Shown: positions 11,001 through 19,309 of the stretch, piece after piece
Layout: each line of letters opens with the position of its first letter
Numbering within the stretch: the first letter of the stretch is position 1
Assembly (NCBI GenBank): GCA_018985225.1
Contig: JADGIF010000030.1
Coordinates: 1 to 32,452 of the forward strand
Source: Amoeboradix gromovi
Lineage: Eukaryota; Sanchytriomycota; Sanchytriomycetes; Sanchytriales; Sanchytriaceae
Direction of reading: 5' to 3'
Length of the DNA: 32,452 nt
The notes under the pieces: model-generated
Seen by the model: only the letters and a program-made list of their open reading frames with translations
Told to the model about the DNA's origin: nothing
Database searches by the model: none
Made by a program: the position numbers and the translations under genes

Positions 11001-11025
11001 AAACTTTTTTGTTTTTTATTTTTAT

Positions 11026-11991
11026 ATGAAACGGCAATCTGCCATAATTAGAAGAATAAATGCTGCTTCTTCGGGCATAAAAAGTTTGTATATTAGCAAA
11101 GCATCATTGACCTCTGAATTTTGTATGCATCAATGCCACCATTTTATGACAATTATTATTACAAATTTGAAAATACTGCTTAGTGCTAGATTCTCTACGT
11201 TACAAAGCATAGCATACTGCTTGTCACTGAGCAAAACAACCAGAATGTTTGGTAGCCGACCCACGCTATCCCATGTAGTTCAAAGCATTTGTGATTTACC
11301 CTTGACTTGTAGATTGTTTGAAGTAGCTCATTTATGCAAAGATTCGGGACACTACGGTGAATTTGAATTAGTATTATTGGAAATTAAATCAAGAGCTTTA
11401 AATGAATACTTGTATAATGTAGCAAAATCCTATTTTGAGCGTTGGGAAATACCGAACTTGATAGAGGAAATGATTTATGAGGAAGGCATTGTCGAAAGCG
11501 TACTCGATAAGTTATTTACGCACGAAGACAATGTTCCCTGGAAGTTAGAATATTTCATAAATATTTTAATTCATAATGATCACACAGCATATTCGGATTT
11601 GTTAGTAAATTACATTGATCAATGCAATGAGCTTGATATGATTTCGATGCATCAAAATATTGAACTGTTAATTCTAAAGACTTTGAAATTGAACAGAAAT
11701 CCTGCAACAGTCTTGAAAACCGTATTTTCTTTTTTGCTAAAGAATATTGATTACTCTTCAGAAACTCTTCAGAGCGTGTATGGCTACATAAAAGCTGTAG
11801 AATGCAAGTATGGTTACTCTGAAATTCTCGAGTTTCTCAAGACTTTTAAGACAGGAATGCCTAAGTCAATGCTACTGTTTTTTGAAAGCAGTTTGAATTC
11901 TAAATACAGTGAAAACGTATGTTATAGAGATCACCCTCATTTTTTATTATTGTTAGATGAAAGTATGATTGAGATAATGGGGGAAACATGA
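11026..11991 (+). CDS. Hypothetical helical protein, possibly mitochondrial
   Basis: A 321-residue protein starting at the ATG at 11026, 25 bp after the EME1-like stop. A longer frame from 10873 would overlap that gene and is disfavoured. The N-terminus ('MKRQSAIIRRINAASSGIK') is basic, rich in Arg/Ser/Ala and free of acidic residues, as in a mitochondrial presequence. The body is wholly helical with repeated ~35-residue helix pairs ('NVAKSYFERWEIPNLIEEMI', 'VPWKLEYFINILIHNDHTAY', 'ILKTLKLNRNPATVLKTVFSF'), which would fit a degenerate PPR-type or other helical-repeat organelle RNA-binding protein. No diagnostic motif is seen. Its stop overlaps the start of the next small frame by ATGA. Confidence 0.65.
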   Translation: MKRQSAIIRRINAASSGIKSLYISKASLTSEFCMHQCHHFMTIIITNLKILLSARFSTLQSIAYCLSLSKTTRMFGSRPTLSHVVQSICDLPLTCRLFEVAHLCKDSGHYGEFELVLLEIKSRALNEYLYNVAKSYFERWEIPNLIEEMIYEEGIVESVLDKLFTHEDNVPWKLEYFINILIHNDHTAYSDLLVNYIDQCNELDMISMHQNIELLILKTLKLNRNPATVLKTVFSFLLKNIDYSSETLQSVYGYIKAVECKYGYSEILEFLKTFKTGMPKSMLLFFESSLNSKYSENVCYRDHPHFLLLLDESMIEIMGET

Positions 11992-12194
11992 CAAATCTAA
12001 GAGAGATGAAGGCTTTTGTAAAACTGATACAGAATGTTGAAACTAAAAATATCATACCACTAATATCCTTGTCGCATGGGTATTCAGATAAAACTTTAAA
12101 AGAAGAACATTTGTTGCAGGAGGAATACAAAAATAACAACAGCGAAAAAATTAACGCATTAGAGCACTGCAGTGCTCCTGTATTTCGTAAATAA
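11988..12194 (+). CDS. Small hypothetical protein overlapping upstream stop
   Basis: A 68-residue frame whose ATG overlaps the TGA of the upstream gene (ATGA at 11988-11991). It is mostly helical and charged ('TNLREMKAFVKLIQNVE', 'KTLKEEHLLQEEYKNNNSEK') with no membrane segment. No family recognised. It ends 13 bp from the convergent 12208-12540 gene. It may be a separate protein reached by its own promoter, the second cistron of a shared transcript, or a C-terminal exon of the upstream gene. No 19-20 nt GT-AG intron that joins the two frames was found. Confidence 0.4.
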   Translation: MTNLREMKAFVKLIQNVETKNIIPLISLSHGYSDKTLKEEHLLQEEYKNNNSEKINALEHCSAPVFRK

Positions 12195-12207
12195 ACTTGT
12201 TTATTAG

Positions 12208-12540
12208 TTACAATATCTTTTTAGATTTCCACTTATAGCATTTTGGAAGGAAAACATCGTCAATGTAAAACATGATTTTATCTGAGTTAATAACAAGTTG
12301 CAGTCTCTCCAACTTGCATTTATCCGAAGGATTGTCATAATATTTGATCTTTCTACCATTGCCTCGCGTGCATTTTCTCATCAATTTGCCTTTCAATGTA
12401 ATTCTATATCCCAGATTTGCAAGGGTTTGAAGTGAGATGTAATACTCATCACATGTATAGAGGGTATTGTTAACAATTTTAAAGTTCTCAAATTCTTTGT
12501 TGATTATTATGTTGATAAGGGAAGATCCCAAATGGGCCAT
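12208..12540 (-). CDS. Hypothetical protein, 110 aa
   Basis: A 110-residue frame from an ATG at 12540, not recognised. It is basic, with a beta-rich C-terminal half ('YRITLKGKLMRKCTRGNGRK', 'KLERLQLVINSDKIMFYIDD'). An in-frame TAA sits directly before the ATG, so any upstream exon would have to splice inside the coding region. The convergent neighbour is only 13 bp away. Confidence 0.45.
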   Translation of the reverse strand: MAHLGSSLINIIINKEFENFKIVNNTLYTCDEYYISLQTLANLGYRITLKGKLMRKCTRGNGRKIKYYDNPSDKCKLERLQLVINSDKIMFYIDDVFLPKCYKWKSKKIL

Positions 12541-12865
12541 TTAGCTGACCTCAAATTTCATATTTTATACTAATACATGTCTATAAAACTCACCTTCAAA
12601 ACGATCACCAGTGTAAATCAAGTTGATACACACTCTATAAAAGCAAGGCAATGTCTTTAAAGCTCTCTCTATCATCACATTTACATTGGTAGTGTACATC
12701 CCCTCTCCTGAACATTTGGGTTTTGATAATTTTAGTCTTAATGTGATAGTCTGACGTGATTAATGTAAAAGCTTTGGACACTTTTTCATTGGCCTGACTT
12801 AAATGATAATTTTTCTTTTTATTTTTGTAATCCCCTTTATCCCGCCAGTCTACCTTTTACAGAGC
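12541..12865. other. Intergenic region between divergent genes, with a possible exon
   Basis: 325 bp between the minus-strand 110-aa gene and PCF11. It contains a minus-strand frame, 12699-12565, of 44 residues starting at ATG ('MIERALKTLPCFYRVCINLI' inside it). It also has an overlapping open stretch in a second minus frame further upstream that contains 'LITSDYHIKTKIIKTQMFRR'. Both look protein-like, and a GTGAGT donor-like site occurs at about 12594. They may be 5' exons of the 12208-12540 gene, but no combination of short introns gave a continuous frame. Otherwise nothing is recognised. Confidence 0.3.
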
Positions 12866-13810
12866 ATGGCCCAACTGCTTTACAAAGATTTTTTGGAGTC
12901 TTTAACAACGATGGCGATAAATGATAGATTTCAGATACATTCATTTACTATGATCGCAAGTGACTACAAACAGTTCCACGAAACCATTATTGAAGCATTT
13001 GATTCTGCTTTTCCAATCTCAGTAAACACCGAATTAGTTCTACTTGTGCTGGATAGCATACTTAAGCACGCCGGTAGTGAGTATGTAATCAAATCAGAAC
13101 CGTTAATTTTAAAATGGCTTCAGTTTGTCAAAAAAGGCAAATTAGTTCCCAAAGTCATTGAGACTTGGATTAAACTTCCTAAATCTAAATCCGCACCCTC
13201 TCCTGGTCCACTTTTTCCTAACATTGTCGATAGACTAGTTTTGTTTCTCAAGGAATATGACCATTCTGTAAATCTAAATTCTGAAATTCTACTTTCCATT
13301 GATGATTTTGCTTCTAATACCAACACCAAACCTTTCCAAATAAGAGACTATATTAACTTTTACTTTAATCAGATTCCTGACAAGTGCCAGCAGTGCGGTA
13401 TGAGGTTTATTGAGGAATCTAGATTTATACCTCATTTGGATGTTCACTATCGTGCCAACAGAAGGAAACAAGAAATGGCAATCCAGATTAGGCGTGGATG
13501 GTGGACCACTATTCATGAATGGATTAATCCTGTCACAATTGAGGATATCCAACAACAGGAAAACGATGATGCCAACAACAATAGCAATAACAATAGCAAG
13601 ACACAACAGGAGAAACCCAAAGAAGTCAAGTACTGCTCTGTGCCTTCTAATCGCAAGGAAGTCTTCTGCTTCATTTGCACTGAGAAATTTGATAAATTCT
13701 TCAATGACGAAGAGGAGGAATGGATGTTGAAGAATTGTCAACTAGTTGACAACGAATATTACCATCCAGCATGTCTTCAAAGTCGCAAAAAACGGAAAAT
13801 CCAGCAGTAA
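12866..13810 (+). CDS. PCF11: Pre-mRNA cleavage complex II protein PCF11
   Basis: Component of the cleavage and polyadenylation machinery that binds the phosphorylated RNA polymerase II C-terminal tail and promotes 3'-end cleavage and termination. Residues ~1-125 form a CID domain ('YKDFLESLTTMAINDRFQIH', 'LVLLVLDSILKHAGSEYV'). The C-terminal part has the two PCF11 zinc fingers flanking the CLP1-binding region: 'CQQCGMRFIEESRFIPHLDV' with H-x-x-x-H-like ligands (~residue 170), the conserved 'RRGWWTTIHEW', then 'CFICTEKFDKFF' ... 'YYHPACLQ' (~residues 270-305). At 314 residues it is roughly half of yeast Pcf11, with the glutamine-rich middle lost. The ATG at 12866 is chosen over 12803 because the CID starts there and the earlier segment is a hydrophobic run. 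Convergent with AMP deaminase, 22 bp apart. Confidence 0.9.
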   Translation: MAQLLYKDFLESLTTMAINDRFQIHSFTMIASDYKQFHETIIEAFDSAFPISVNTELVLLVLDSILKHAGSEYVIKSEPLILKWLQFVKKGKLVPKVIETWIKLPKSKSAPSPGPLFPNIVDRLVLFLKEYDHSVNLNSEILLSIDDFASNTNTKPFQIRDYINFYFNQIPDKCQQCGMRFIEESRFIPHLDVHYRANRRKQEMAIQIRRGWWTTIHEWINPVTIEDIQQQENDDANNNSNNNSKTQQEKPKEVKYCSVPSNRKEVFCFICTEKFDKFFNDEEEEWMLKNCQLVDNEYYHPACLQSRKKRKIQQ

Positions 13811-13832
13811 AATTGTAATAAATCACTTTTAT

Positions 13833-15989
13833 TTAATCCTCGGCTTCGTTTATTGGTGATGCCGATCTTGGGGAATGGTGTTTACTTAGTTTACCAAATG
13901 CAAGATAATCAGACGTCATCTCGGGAACATTAATCTCTACATTTATTGAACAGCAGTCTATTATATTATGAGATACTTCATCAATTCCCAACTGCGTAAA
14001 GGGAATGTTTACGTTCGCCAAGTGACCATCTAAAATCAAAGGATGGGGCCTTTTGACTATACCAAGTACTAAGCAGAGCTCATCAACCAGTGTCGTGTAT
14101 CTATACAATATTCTTAGATTGGGAACGTTGCTCTTCAATATATCATTTCCACTGACACCACACTTTGTAAAATTAGGGCCCAACCAGAATTGTTTTAGCT
14201 TGCGCTCCCAACCGCATTGAAGCACAGAGTTCCTAGCTAATTCGCACATGTCTGTGCCTGATAGCTTATAAATCTGGGCAGCGACAGAGTACTCCTCGAT
14301 CAAGGGCTCTCGGGTAAAATGAAATTGTAGCGGATCATCGGTGCTTAAAGATACATTCAGACCTCTGTTGTAATAGATAGGAAAGGGATTGCGCTCGTAA
14401 CTAAGAAACAAAGCGTTATTACTCAATGGACTCATTGCAATGCCAATTTGATGCAGATAATACAAATACTGCAGTGCAGGCACTTTGCGTAGCAGAATTC
14501 CATGGCTAATACCATAACTGGTTAAGAATGCACTAGCCAAGTGCTCTGTGTCACCGGCCTCTCCGCTATGAGGTCTGAGGACAAAAGTATTTAAATTACG
14601 CTCTTTTCTAAGTTGGTTTAAAGTAGAAATATTAGCATACATGTAATAAAGATAATAAGAGTAAGGCGGGTTATCATGCGACCATTCTTGAGGTAACGGA
14701 TATTTCCTAAAAGTCCTTTTCTCGATTTTCGATTCATCATCAACAGAGTCAAATCCAACAACACGCTGTAGGAATACATAAAGCTCCATGTTGGACTCAG
14801 GGTTAATGGTAACTTTGAAAAGTGGTTCAAACAAATTATCAAGGAATTCAGCAAAGTTTTTGACCAAATTCTTTTCCTTGTATAAGTTGTATAGCCTTGG
14901 CACTTGAATCAGCCATCTGATGTTGTTACTGAATATCTTGTTGTCTACTACCCATTTAGCAATTCCTGTCCATTCTAGTTTATTTCTCCCATAAATAGAA
15001 ATCCTATACTCGGCCATTTGATATTTACTTTGCTCCAAGTCAGAACAGACCTCTTTAACTAGTTCGGCCATGTACCTGCCCTTGATGTGGTTATCGGTTT
15101 TCAAGAATATCTCCCTTAATCTCGACTCTCCCATTGGATTATACTTAAGATTGAACCTATCAAATCTATGAAAAGAGTCTTTATGGGCGTGCATGTCCAG
15201 TGTATCAATGCTCAGGTCATACGCTTGCAGTCCTAGAGATTGGAATACCTCGTTCAAAGTAAGATATTGAGCATCACGGTAAATAACAATTTCATCAGGG
15301 CATTTCTTAATTTTGGACTTGATAAACCGCAACAGATGCTTCTGGTTCATAGACGATGCCAAATGAATGTGCGTATCAATCTTACGGACATTATAAAAGT
15401 CACGATGACTGTTTGATTTAGTTTCACTGATCTCTATATTCTCATTAACAAGTGAGTACATTTGATATTTAGCTTCCAAATATCTTAATCTTCTAAATGC
15501 AAATGTTTTTGTGGGTCCATCGCTGATAAAATCAATCAGAAAATCCAAATCTCTGTAATATTCACCCAATGATTTGACGATCGTAAGGCGCTTGTCATTG
15601 CGAAAGTAGTGAAATACACCATCAATCATTTTATAACTCACAGCATCATCAGCAGGTGGGAATTTCACATCGTTCAGGTTGAATTCCATTGGCACAGAGA
15701 TTTCAATTCTTTCTTTTCCGATATAGCTAGGTGCCGGAGGATGCGGATAAATATCCCAGTCGGAACTATTCTTTGGATTGTCCTTATCTCTTTGGCGTGA
15801 TTCAAGAATATTATTACTACGAATAGATAAGCATTTCTTGAAATTCGCCATGATATCTCTTTCTGCTTCTGTCAACATGAAATTATATTTTATCTCTTGA
15901 TCTTGACGATATGAATAGTAAGGGTTTTTGTTTGCGTTAATGTTTTGACCATCTTCTGGAGATTCCATGATATCTTCGATGCGCTCCAT
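13833..15989 (-). CDS. AMD1: AMP deaminase
   Basis: Hydrolyses AMP to IMP and ammonia in the cytosol, controlling adenylate levels and, with adenylosuccinate synthetase and lyase, closing the purine nucleotide cycle. The 718-residue protein has the metal-binding 'KIDTHIHLASSMNQKHLLRF' near residue 205, the glutamate-containing 'LRPHSGEAGDTEHL' near residue 470, and the signature 'SLSTDDPLQFHFTREPL' near 550 with catalytic Asp pair and metal ligands. The N-terminal regulatory part is somewhat shorter than in yeast Amd1. The chosen ATG at 15989 gives 'MERIEDIMESPEDG'. The gene is intronless; 48 bp separate its start from the stop of the upstream same-strand gene. Confidence 0.96.
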   Translation of the reverse strand: MERIEDIMESPEDGQNINANKNPYYSYRQDQEIKYNFMLTEAERDIMANFKKCLSIRSNNILESRQRDKDNPKNSSDWDIYPHPPAPSYIGKERIEISVPMEFNLNDVKFPPADDAVSYKMIDGVFHYFRNDKRLTIVKSLGEYYRDLDFLIDFISDGPTKTFAFRRLRYLEAKYQMYSLVNENIEISETKSNSHRDFYNVRKIDTHIHLASSMNQKHLLRFIKSKIKKCPDEIVIYRDAQYLTLNEVFQSLGLQAYDLSIDTLDMHAHKDSFHRFDRFNLKYNPMGESRLREIFLKTDNHIKGRYMAELVKEVCSDLEQSKYQMAEYRISIYGRNKLEWTGIAKWVVDNKIFSNNIRWLIQVPRLYNLYKEKNLVKNFAEFLDNLFEPLFKVTINPESNMELYVFLQRVVGFDSVDDESKIEKRTFRKYPLPQEWSHDNPPYSYYLYYMYANISTLNQLRKERNLNTFVLRPHSGEAGDTEHLASAFLTSYGISHGILLRKVPALQYLYYLHQIGIAMSPLSNNALFLSYERNPFPIYYNRGLNVSLSTDDPLQFHFTREPLIEEYSVAAQIYKLSGTDMCELARNSVLQCGWERKLKQFWLGPNFTKCGVSGNDILKSNVPNLRILYRYTTLVDELCLVLGIVKRPHPLILDGHLANVNIPFTQLGIDEVSHNIIDCCSINVEINVPEMTSDYLAFGKLSKHHSPRSASPINEAED

Positions 15990-16037
15990 AATTCTATGTT
16001 ACAAATGAATGGGGAAATCGGATTAATACTTTATTTA

Positions 16038-16583
16038 TTAATTTTGCAATTTAAAATAGGATCTTATTGGTAAGCTTTTTAGTGGGAATAATATCTGATC
16101 AATTTTGGTATCCAAGTCTCTCAACTGAGTGTCATAATCGTATTCCATCTTTCTGCATATTTTTGGTTGAACATTACCTTTATTTCTAATTGCATCGGCT
16201 TCCATGGCTTTCCTTACAAACATTGACCTTTGTTCTTCTTCTGACTTAATGCTAAAAGAATTGTTTTCGTATTTCTCATTCATTACAACTGACTTCCATA
16301 GCTCTTTTTTGTTCGGAGCTTCCAAGACTCCCCACAAATAATTGCGTTTCTTTTTTAGCTCGAAAGAAAGAATACCAGAGCTTTTACTAATAACTGACAA
16401 TTTCTCAACTATTGGCTCTAAAAATAACACATAAAAATGTGTTTGCCCATCGTAAACCTTCAAATGGGAGTCAAATAAATGAATTCTAGAATTCCATGAA
16501 GCGTTTAACTCCAAAAATACACGCTCTTCATTTTCTGACCATGATTTTAACATAATTTGAAACGTACAAAAAGTTGACACCAT
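16038..16583 (-). CDS. CS-domain protein, DNAAF4 (DYX1C1)-like
   Basis: A 181-residue protein whose first ~100 residues look like a p23/CS domain: 'WSENEERVFLELNASW', 'HLKVYDG', 'FLEPIVEKLSVISKSSGI', 'SFELKKKRNYLWGVLEAP'. The order and the 'FEL-KKK-x-x-x-WG-L' ending match the N-terminal domain of DNAAF4, an axonemal dynein assembly co-chaperone, and related CS proteins. After the domain comes a charged helix ('SEEEQRSMFVRKAMEADAIR') as in that family, but the C-terminal TPR repeats are absent, so it is much shorter than animal DNAAF4. If truly a dynein assembly factor it implies a flagellated life stage; it could instead be a general HSP90 co-chaperone. It lies 48 bp downstream of nothing on its strand but directly before AMD1. 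Confidence 0.5.
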   Translation of the reverse strand: MVSTFCTFQIMLKSWSENEERVFLELNASWNSRIHLFDSHLKVYDGQTHFYVLFLEPIVEKLSVISKSSGILSFELKKKRNYLWGVLEAPNKKELWKSVVMNEKYENNSFSIKSEEEQRSMFVRKAMEADAIRNKGNVQPKICRKMEYDYDTQLRDLDTKIDQILFPLKSLPIRSYFKLQN

Positions 16584-17146
16584 TAATATAATAACTTAAA
16601 CAAGTACTAAAACTGATTGTGCTCAAGTGCGGTGGACTTGGATTCTTTGGCTGATGATGCATAGTATGTAAAACTAAACCAAGTACTTGCAACTAAAGAT
16701 ATCGCAAGATTAATAACAATAAATTTATTTACAAGTTTGTCAGACAGTTAGGATGCTTCTGATGTACATGCTCAGCCTACTTTTTGGAAAAACAATGAAG
16801 AAGATTAGTTGTTAATATGGCAAACGATAGCTGTGCGGGACATAAGGAAAGTTATTCGAAAGCAAAAGTGAGTGATAAAAAATGGCTTATCATGGGAATG
16901 CACGTTGTAGACACAGTCACAGAGATCCAAGATTATGCCATTTGGTGCGGTGATGTTTCCACAGATGTGAAAGCGTTTATCAACCATCTTCAATTCACTG
17001 AATGTCTTCTAACAAATGGTGAAAGACAGAGAAAATGATGGCGTAAATACTTTGCTCATTCCTTATGTGATGAATTTTGCGGTAACTCTGTAAAATTGGT
17101 TGGAGTATTAGTCTCTAAACTGAAAATTTGAGGAGTAAATTTGGAG
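16584..17146. other. Intergenic region with one weak small frame
   Basis: 563 bp between the divergently oriented CS-domain and RCL1 genes. It holds a plus-strand ATG frame, 16817-17038, of 73 residues ('WLIMGMHVVDTVTEIQDYAI' inside it) with no recognised family. Neither flank shows strong promoter motifs. The frame could be a small gene or chance. Confidence 0.3.
16817..17038 (+). CDS. Possible small hypothetical protein, 73 aa
   Basis: ATG-initiated frame upstream of RCL1. It has four cysteines and a mixed alpha/beta-like pattern but no membrane segment and no known motif. Base composition is like the surrounding DNA. It is reported because it is the only ATG frame of this size in a 563-bp gap; it may not be a gene. 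Confidence 0.22.
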   Translation: MANDSCAGHKESYSKAKVSDKKWLIMGMHVVDTVTEIQDYAIWCGDVSTDVKAFINHLQFTECLLTNGERQRK

Positions 17147-18163
17147 ATGGCATTCGAAGAATTTACATCTTTAGTAAACTTCAGATACAGAGTTGTACTG
17201 TCTACCTTATTACAAAGACCAATAGTTTTCAAAGCACAATTGCAAGATCATCATTTGAGTTTCCTGAGATTAGTTGGCAAGTTATGTGATGGATCTACCT
17301 CTCAAGTGACACATGACCAATGCGTATTTAAACCTGGACTAGTGACTGGAGGTGAGATTAAATTTAATTGTGTGAAGGACTGCTGCTGGTACCTTTTACC
17401 TTTGCTGCCGTTATTTCTATTTTTGAAAAAGCCTCTGGAGTTAAATATATCTGGTCAAACTGATGGAGTATGCACCTTGGAAATCATAAAGGAGCATGCA
17501 ATACCTTTTTTAAAAAACTATGGTGCTAATGTTGACGGTGTAGACTTTGTTTTCCATTCAAGAGGATATTTTAAAGGTACTACTGGATCCGCTACGTTAA
17601 AATGGCCACTTTCTGCTACTGTTAAAGTTTTAAATCCTTACATAATGTCTAAGTGTGGTAAAGTAATAAAAATAAGGGGAACAACCACAGGAACAAAATG
17701 CCCTCCTGCAACGTTGAACACTATTATAGGTACTTCTCGTAAAATATTCTCAGAATTCATTCCTGACGTATATGTGTACTCTATTTTTTCACAGGGCAGC
17801 CATCCAGGATATTTGTTGAGCATGATTGCGCACACAACTACTGAGCTAACATACGCCGCATGTTCAGTTGGTCAGGCTAGAGTGAACCCATCCGACATTG
17901 CTAATAAATGTTGTGAAAATTTATTTAGAACAATAAAGACTTCGTATTTAGATCCCCACCTACAAATTCCAGCACTGTTATTAGCCTCCTGTTGCGAATA
18001 CACATGTACTATAATGGTTAAAAAGCAATCTAGAGGCACATGGCAGTTTATTGAAGATCTAGAACGAATGACTAACAAAAAGGTTTTAATAAATGGAGAA
18101 GCTCCATTTGAGATTAAGTTATCTGGAATTCCATTGAAGAATATCAATAGAGAAATAAAATAA
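17147..18163 (+). CDS. RCL1: RNA 3'-terminal phosphate cyclase-like protein RCL1
   Basis: Nucleolar protein of the U3 snoRNP/small-subunit processome, required with BMS1 for early pre-18S rRNA processing. The 338-residue protein follows the RTC/RCL1 fold throughout: 'FRYRVVLSTLLQRP', 'FLRLVGKLCDGS', 'FKPGLVTGGEI', 'YLLPLLPLFLFLKKPLELNI', 'LKNYGANVDGVDFVFHSRGY', 'VKVLNPYIMSKCGKVIKIRG', 'FIPDVYVYS', 'GSHPGYLLSMIAHTTT'. It lacks the catalytic His motif of true cyclases, as RCL1 does. The upstream in-frame TTG is not used; the ATG at 17147 gives the family's usual short N-terminus. Slightly shorter than yeast Rcl1 (367). Intronless. Confidence 0.92.
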   Translation: MAFEEFTSLVNFRYRVVLSTLLQRPIVFKAQLQDHHLSFLRLVGKLCDGSTSQVTHDQCVFKPGLVTGGEIKFNCVKDCCWYLLPLLPLFLFLKKPLELNISGQTDGVCTLEIIKEHAIPFLKNYGANVDGVDFVFHSRGYFKGTTGSATLKWPLSATVKVLNPYIMSKCGKVIKIRGTTTGTKCPPATLNTIIGTSRKIFSEFIPDVYVYSIFSQGSHPGYLLSMIAHTTTELTYAACSVGQARVNPSDIANKCCENLFRTIKTSYLDPHLQIPALLLASCCEYTCTIMVKKQSRGTWQFIEDLERMTNKKVLINGEAPFEIKLSGIPLKNINREIK

Positions 18164-18620
18164 AACCCCTTCTCATTCTGAATTTATATTTAGCGTCTCT
18201 TGCAACTTAAGTTTTAGATAAATAGTAATATACTTCATATTATATCTCAATTTCTTGCTATCGGGATAAGTTCTGCGAATCATAGAGAAATGTGATGCTA
18301 GCATGCATAACTTGAATAAAAATTGCACTTTTTTATGAATGAACAAGAACCAGTAGTAATACGTATAGAACGAATAGGGACACACACTATTTTTTAGCTA
18401 CCTGAACTTCTCTAAACAACAGTTACCATCTTGTAATAATTCATTTCGGAAATAGCAATCTTATGTATAATATATATAGTATGGACATATTTACCTGTAA
18501 CCATTTAATCACTATAATTGGTGATTTAAATTGAAGCAAATAAAAAGTTCCACAAAACAACCAAATACCCATCAAAAAAGCATATACTTGCAATTGCATA
18601 CTTATAATTATATAGATAAT
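18164..18620. other. Intergenic region, nothing firm
   Basis: 457 bp of AT-rich DNA. A minus-strand open stretch ending at 18173 could encode about 70-85 residues rich in Tyr, Phe, Lys and Leu ('KKVQFLFKLCMLASHFSMIR' inside it). It has no ATG at its upstream end and no recognised family. No repeat or RNA gene seen. Confidence 0.3.
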
Positions 18621-18823
18621 TTATTTACCTTTTTTCATTTCTTTCACGGTATTCCAACTTACAGAGATTCCAGATTTATAATGTGAGACCAAAGCTGCTA
18701 TAGCAGTTAAACCACTACCTGTCAAAACCAGAGCCACTGGAGAAAATGACAACATTTGAATTGTGGCAAATACCCCAACACCAGCAGTAATCCCAAGATA
18801 CAGATTTACTTGTACATCCACAG

Positions 18824-18842
18824 CTATATTATTTAAAATTAC
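18824..18842 (-). other. Ultra-short intron, 19 nt
   Basis: On the minus strand GTAATTTTAAATAATATAG interrupts the papain-fold gene. Removal joins 'KQWKEIVFR' to 'AVDVQVNLYLG' in one frame. Ends and length match the other introns here. Reading through keeps a different open frame, so it is less certain than the adenylosuccinate synthetase intron. Confidence 0.7.
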
Positions 18843-18913
18843 CTCGAAACACAATTTCCTTCCATTGTTTTTCAATTTTTTCAATTCTATCTATATCATA
18901 AGTTGATTCTAAA

Positions 18914-18960
18914 ACAATATGAGAAAGAAGTTGAATACAATATAGACAGAAGTTGAATAC
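18914..18960 (-). repeat. 22-nt imperfect tandem duplication
   Basis: On the plus strand the unit AGAAGTTGAATAC occurs twice, each preceded by AATAT and a purine-rich stretch. The second unit adds 22 nt inside the coding region of the papain-fold gene, shifting the frame by one. Confidence 0.75.
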
Positions 18961-19205
18961 AAAAGTGTCTACAATTTAAATAAAATCCATATTTTTCAAT
19001 CGTAAATATTTGAGGTAGATGTAGCAATACACTCTGTTCAATCGCTACAGGAGAAAAGTCATCTATCAAAATAGGTTCTTCGAGATGAGTTATTTCATTT
19101 ATAATAAAACCTGTGCTACTATAATCATATTTGTAATAACGTTTTGAAAGTTCTAATATCAAAGCAGTATGATTTACCTCTGATAATCCAGAGACTACAA
19201 ACCAG

Positions 19206-19236
19206 ATGGGACATGCTCTGTAAAAACTAGACTAGG
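19206..19236 (+). repeat. 31-bp dispersed direct repeat, left copy
   Basis: Matches 24218-24248 at 27 of 31 bases in the same orientation. It begins ATGGGACA and ends AAACTAGACTAGG. A shorter version of its right half (TCTGTAAAAAGTAGACTAGG) recurs at 19290-19309, 73 bp on, and a weaker one near 19330. Confidence 0.75.
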
Positions 19237-19289
19237 GGTAAAAAGTGGGTGACGAGATAAAGCCAATTAAAGTTGTTTCTTGACAATAC

Positions 19290-19309
19290 TCTGTAAAAAG
19301 TAGACTAGG
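19290..19309 (+). repeat. Secondary copy of the CTAGACTAGG-type repeat (left)
   Basis: TCTGTAAAAAGTAGACTAGG lies 73 bp after the equivalent bases of the first copy. It is followed by AGTTGTTT; the right-hand pair's second copy is followed by ATTGTTT. Confidence 0.65.

Larger units (their letters stand above)
18621..19192 (-). pseudogene. Papain-fold (LRAT/NlpC-like) membrane protein, probably frameshifted
   Basis: Two exon-like pieces join through a 19-nt intron (18824-18842). The upstream piece reads 'SEVNHTALILELSKRYYKYD' and later 'YGFYLNCRHFCIQLLS'. The spaced His and the N-C-x-H-F motif are what one expects of the LRAT/H-REV107/NlpC-P60 thiol hydrolase fold. After the intron comes a glycine/alanine-rich hydrophobic region of about two membrane segments ('LYLGITAGVGVFATIQML', 'VALVLTGSGLTAIAALVS'), as in some tail-anchored relatives. 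Between the Cys motif and the helix 'DRIEKIEKQWKEIVFR', the frame is shifted by an extra 22-nt tandem copy (about 18915-18960). Dropping one copy restores '...CIQLLSHIVLESTYD'. Either the gene is broken or an odd intron removes the shift. The 5' start is not resolved. Confidence 0.45.

Noticed and set aside
10873-11025. Longer N-terminus of the 321-aa gene
   Set aside because: It lies wholly inside the helix-hairpin-helix coding part of the EME1-like gene in another frame.
13289-13741. Minus-strand 150-aa frame inside PCF11
   Set aside because: Antisense to the CID and both zinc fingers; poly-Leu/Val stretch comes from the sense Asn repeats.
18173-18385. 70-aa minus-strand frame downstream of RCL1
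   Set aside because: No ATG start; attempts to add an upstream exon needed 15-nt introns and did not keep the frame.
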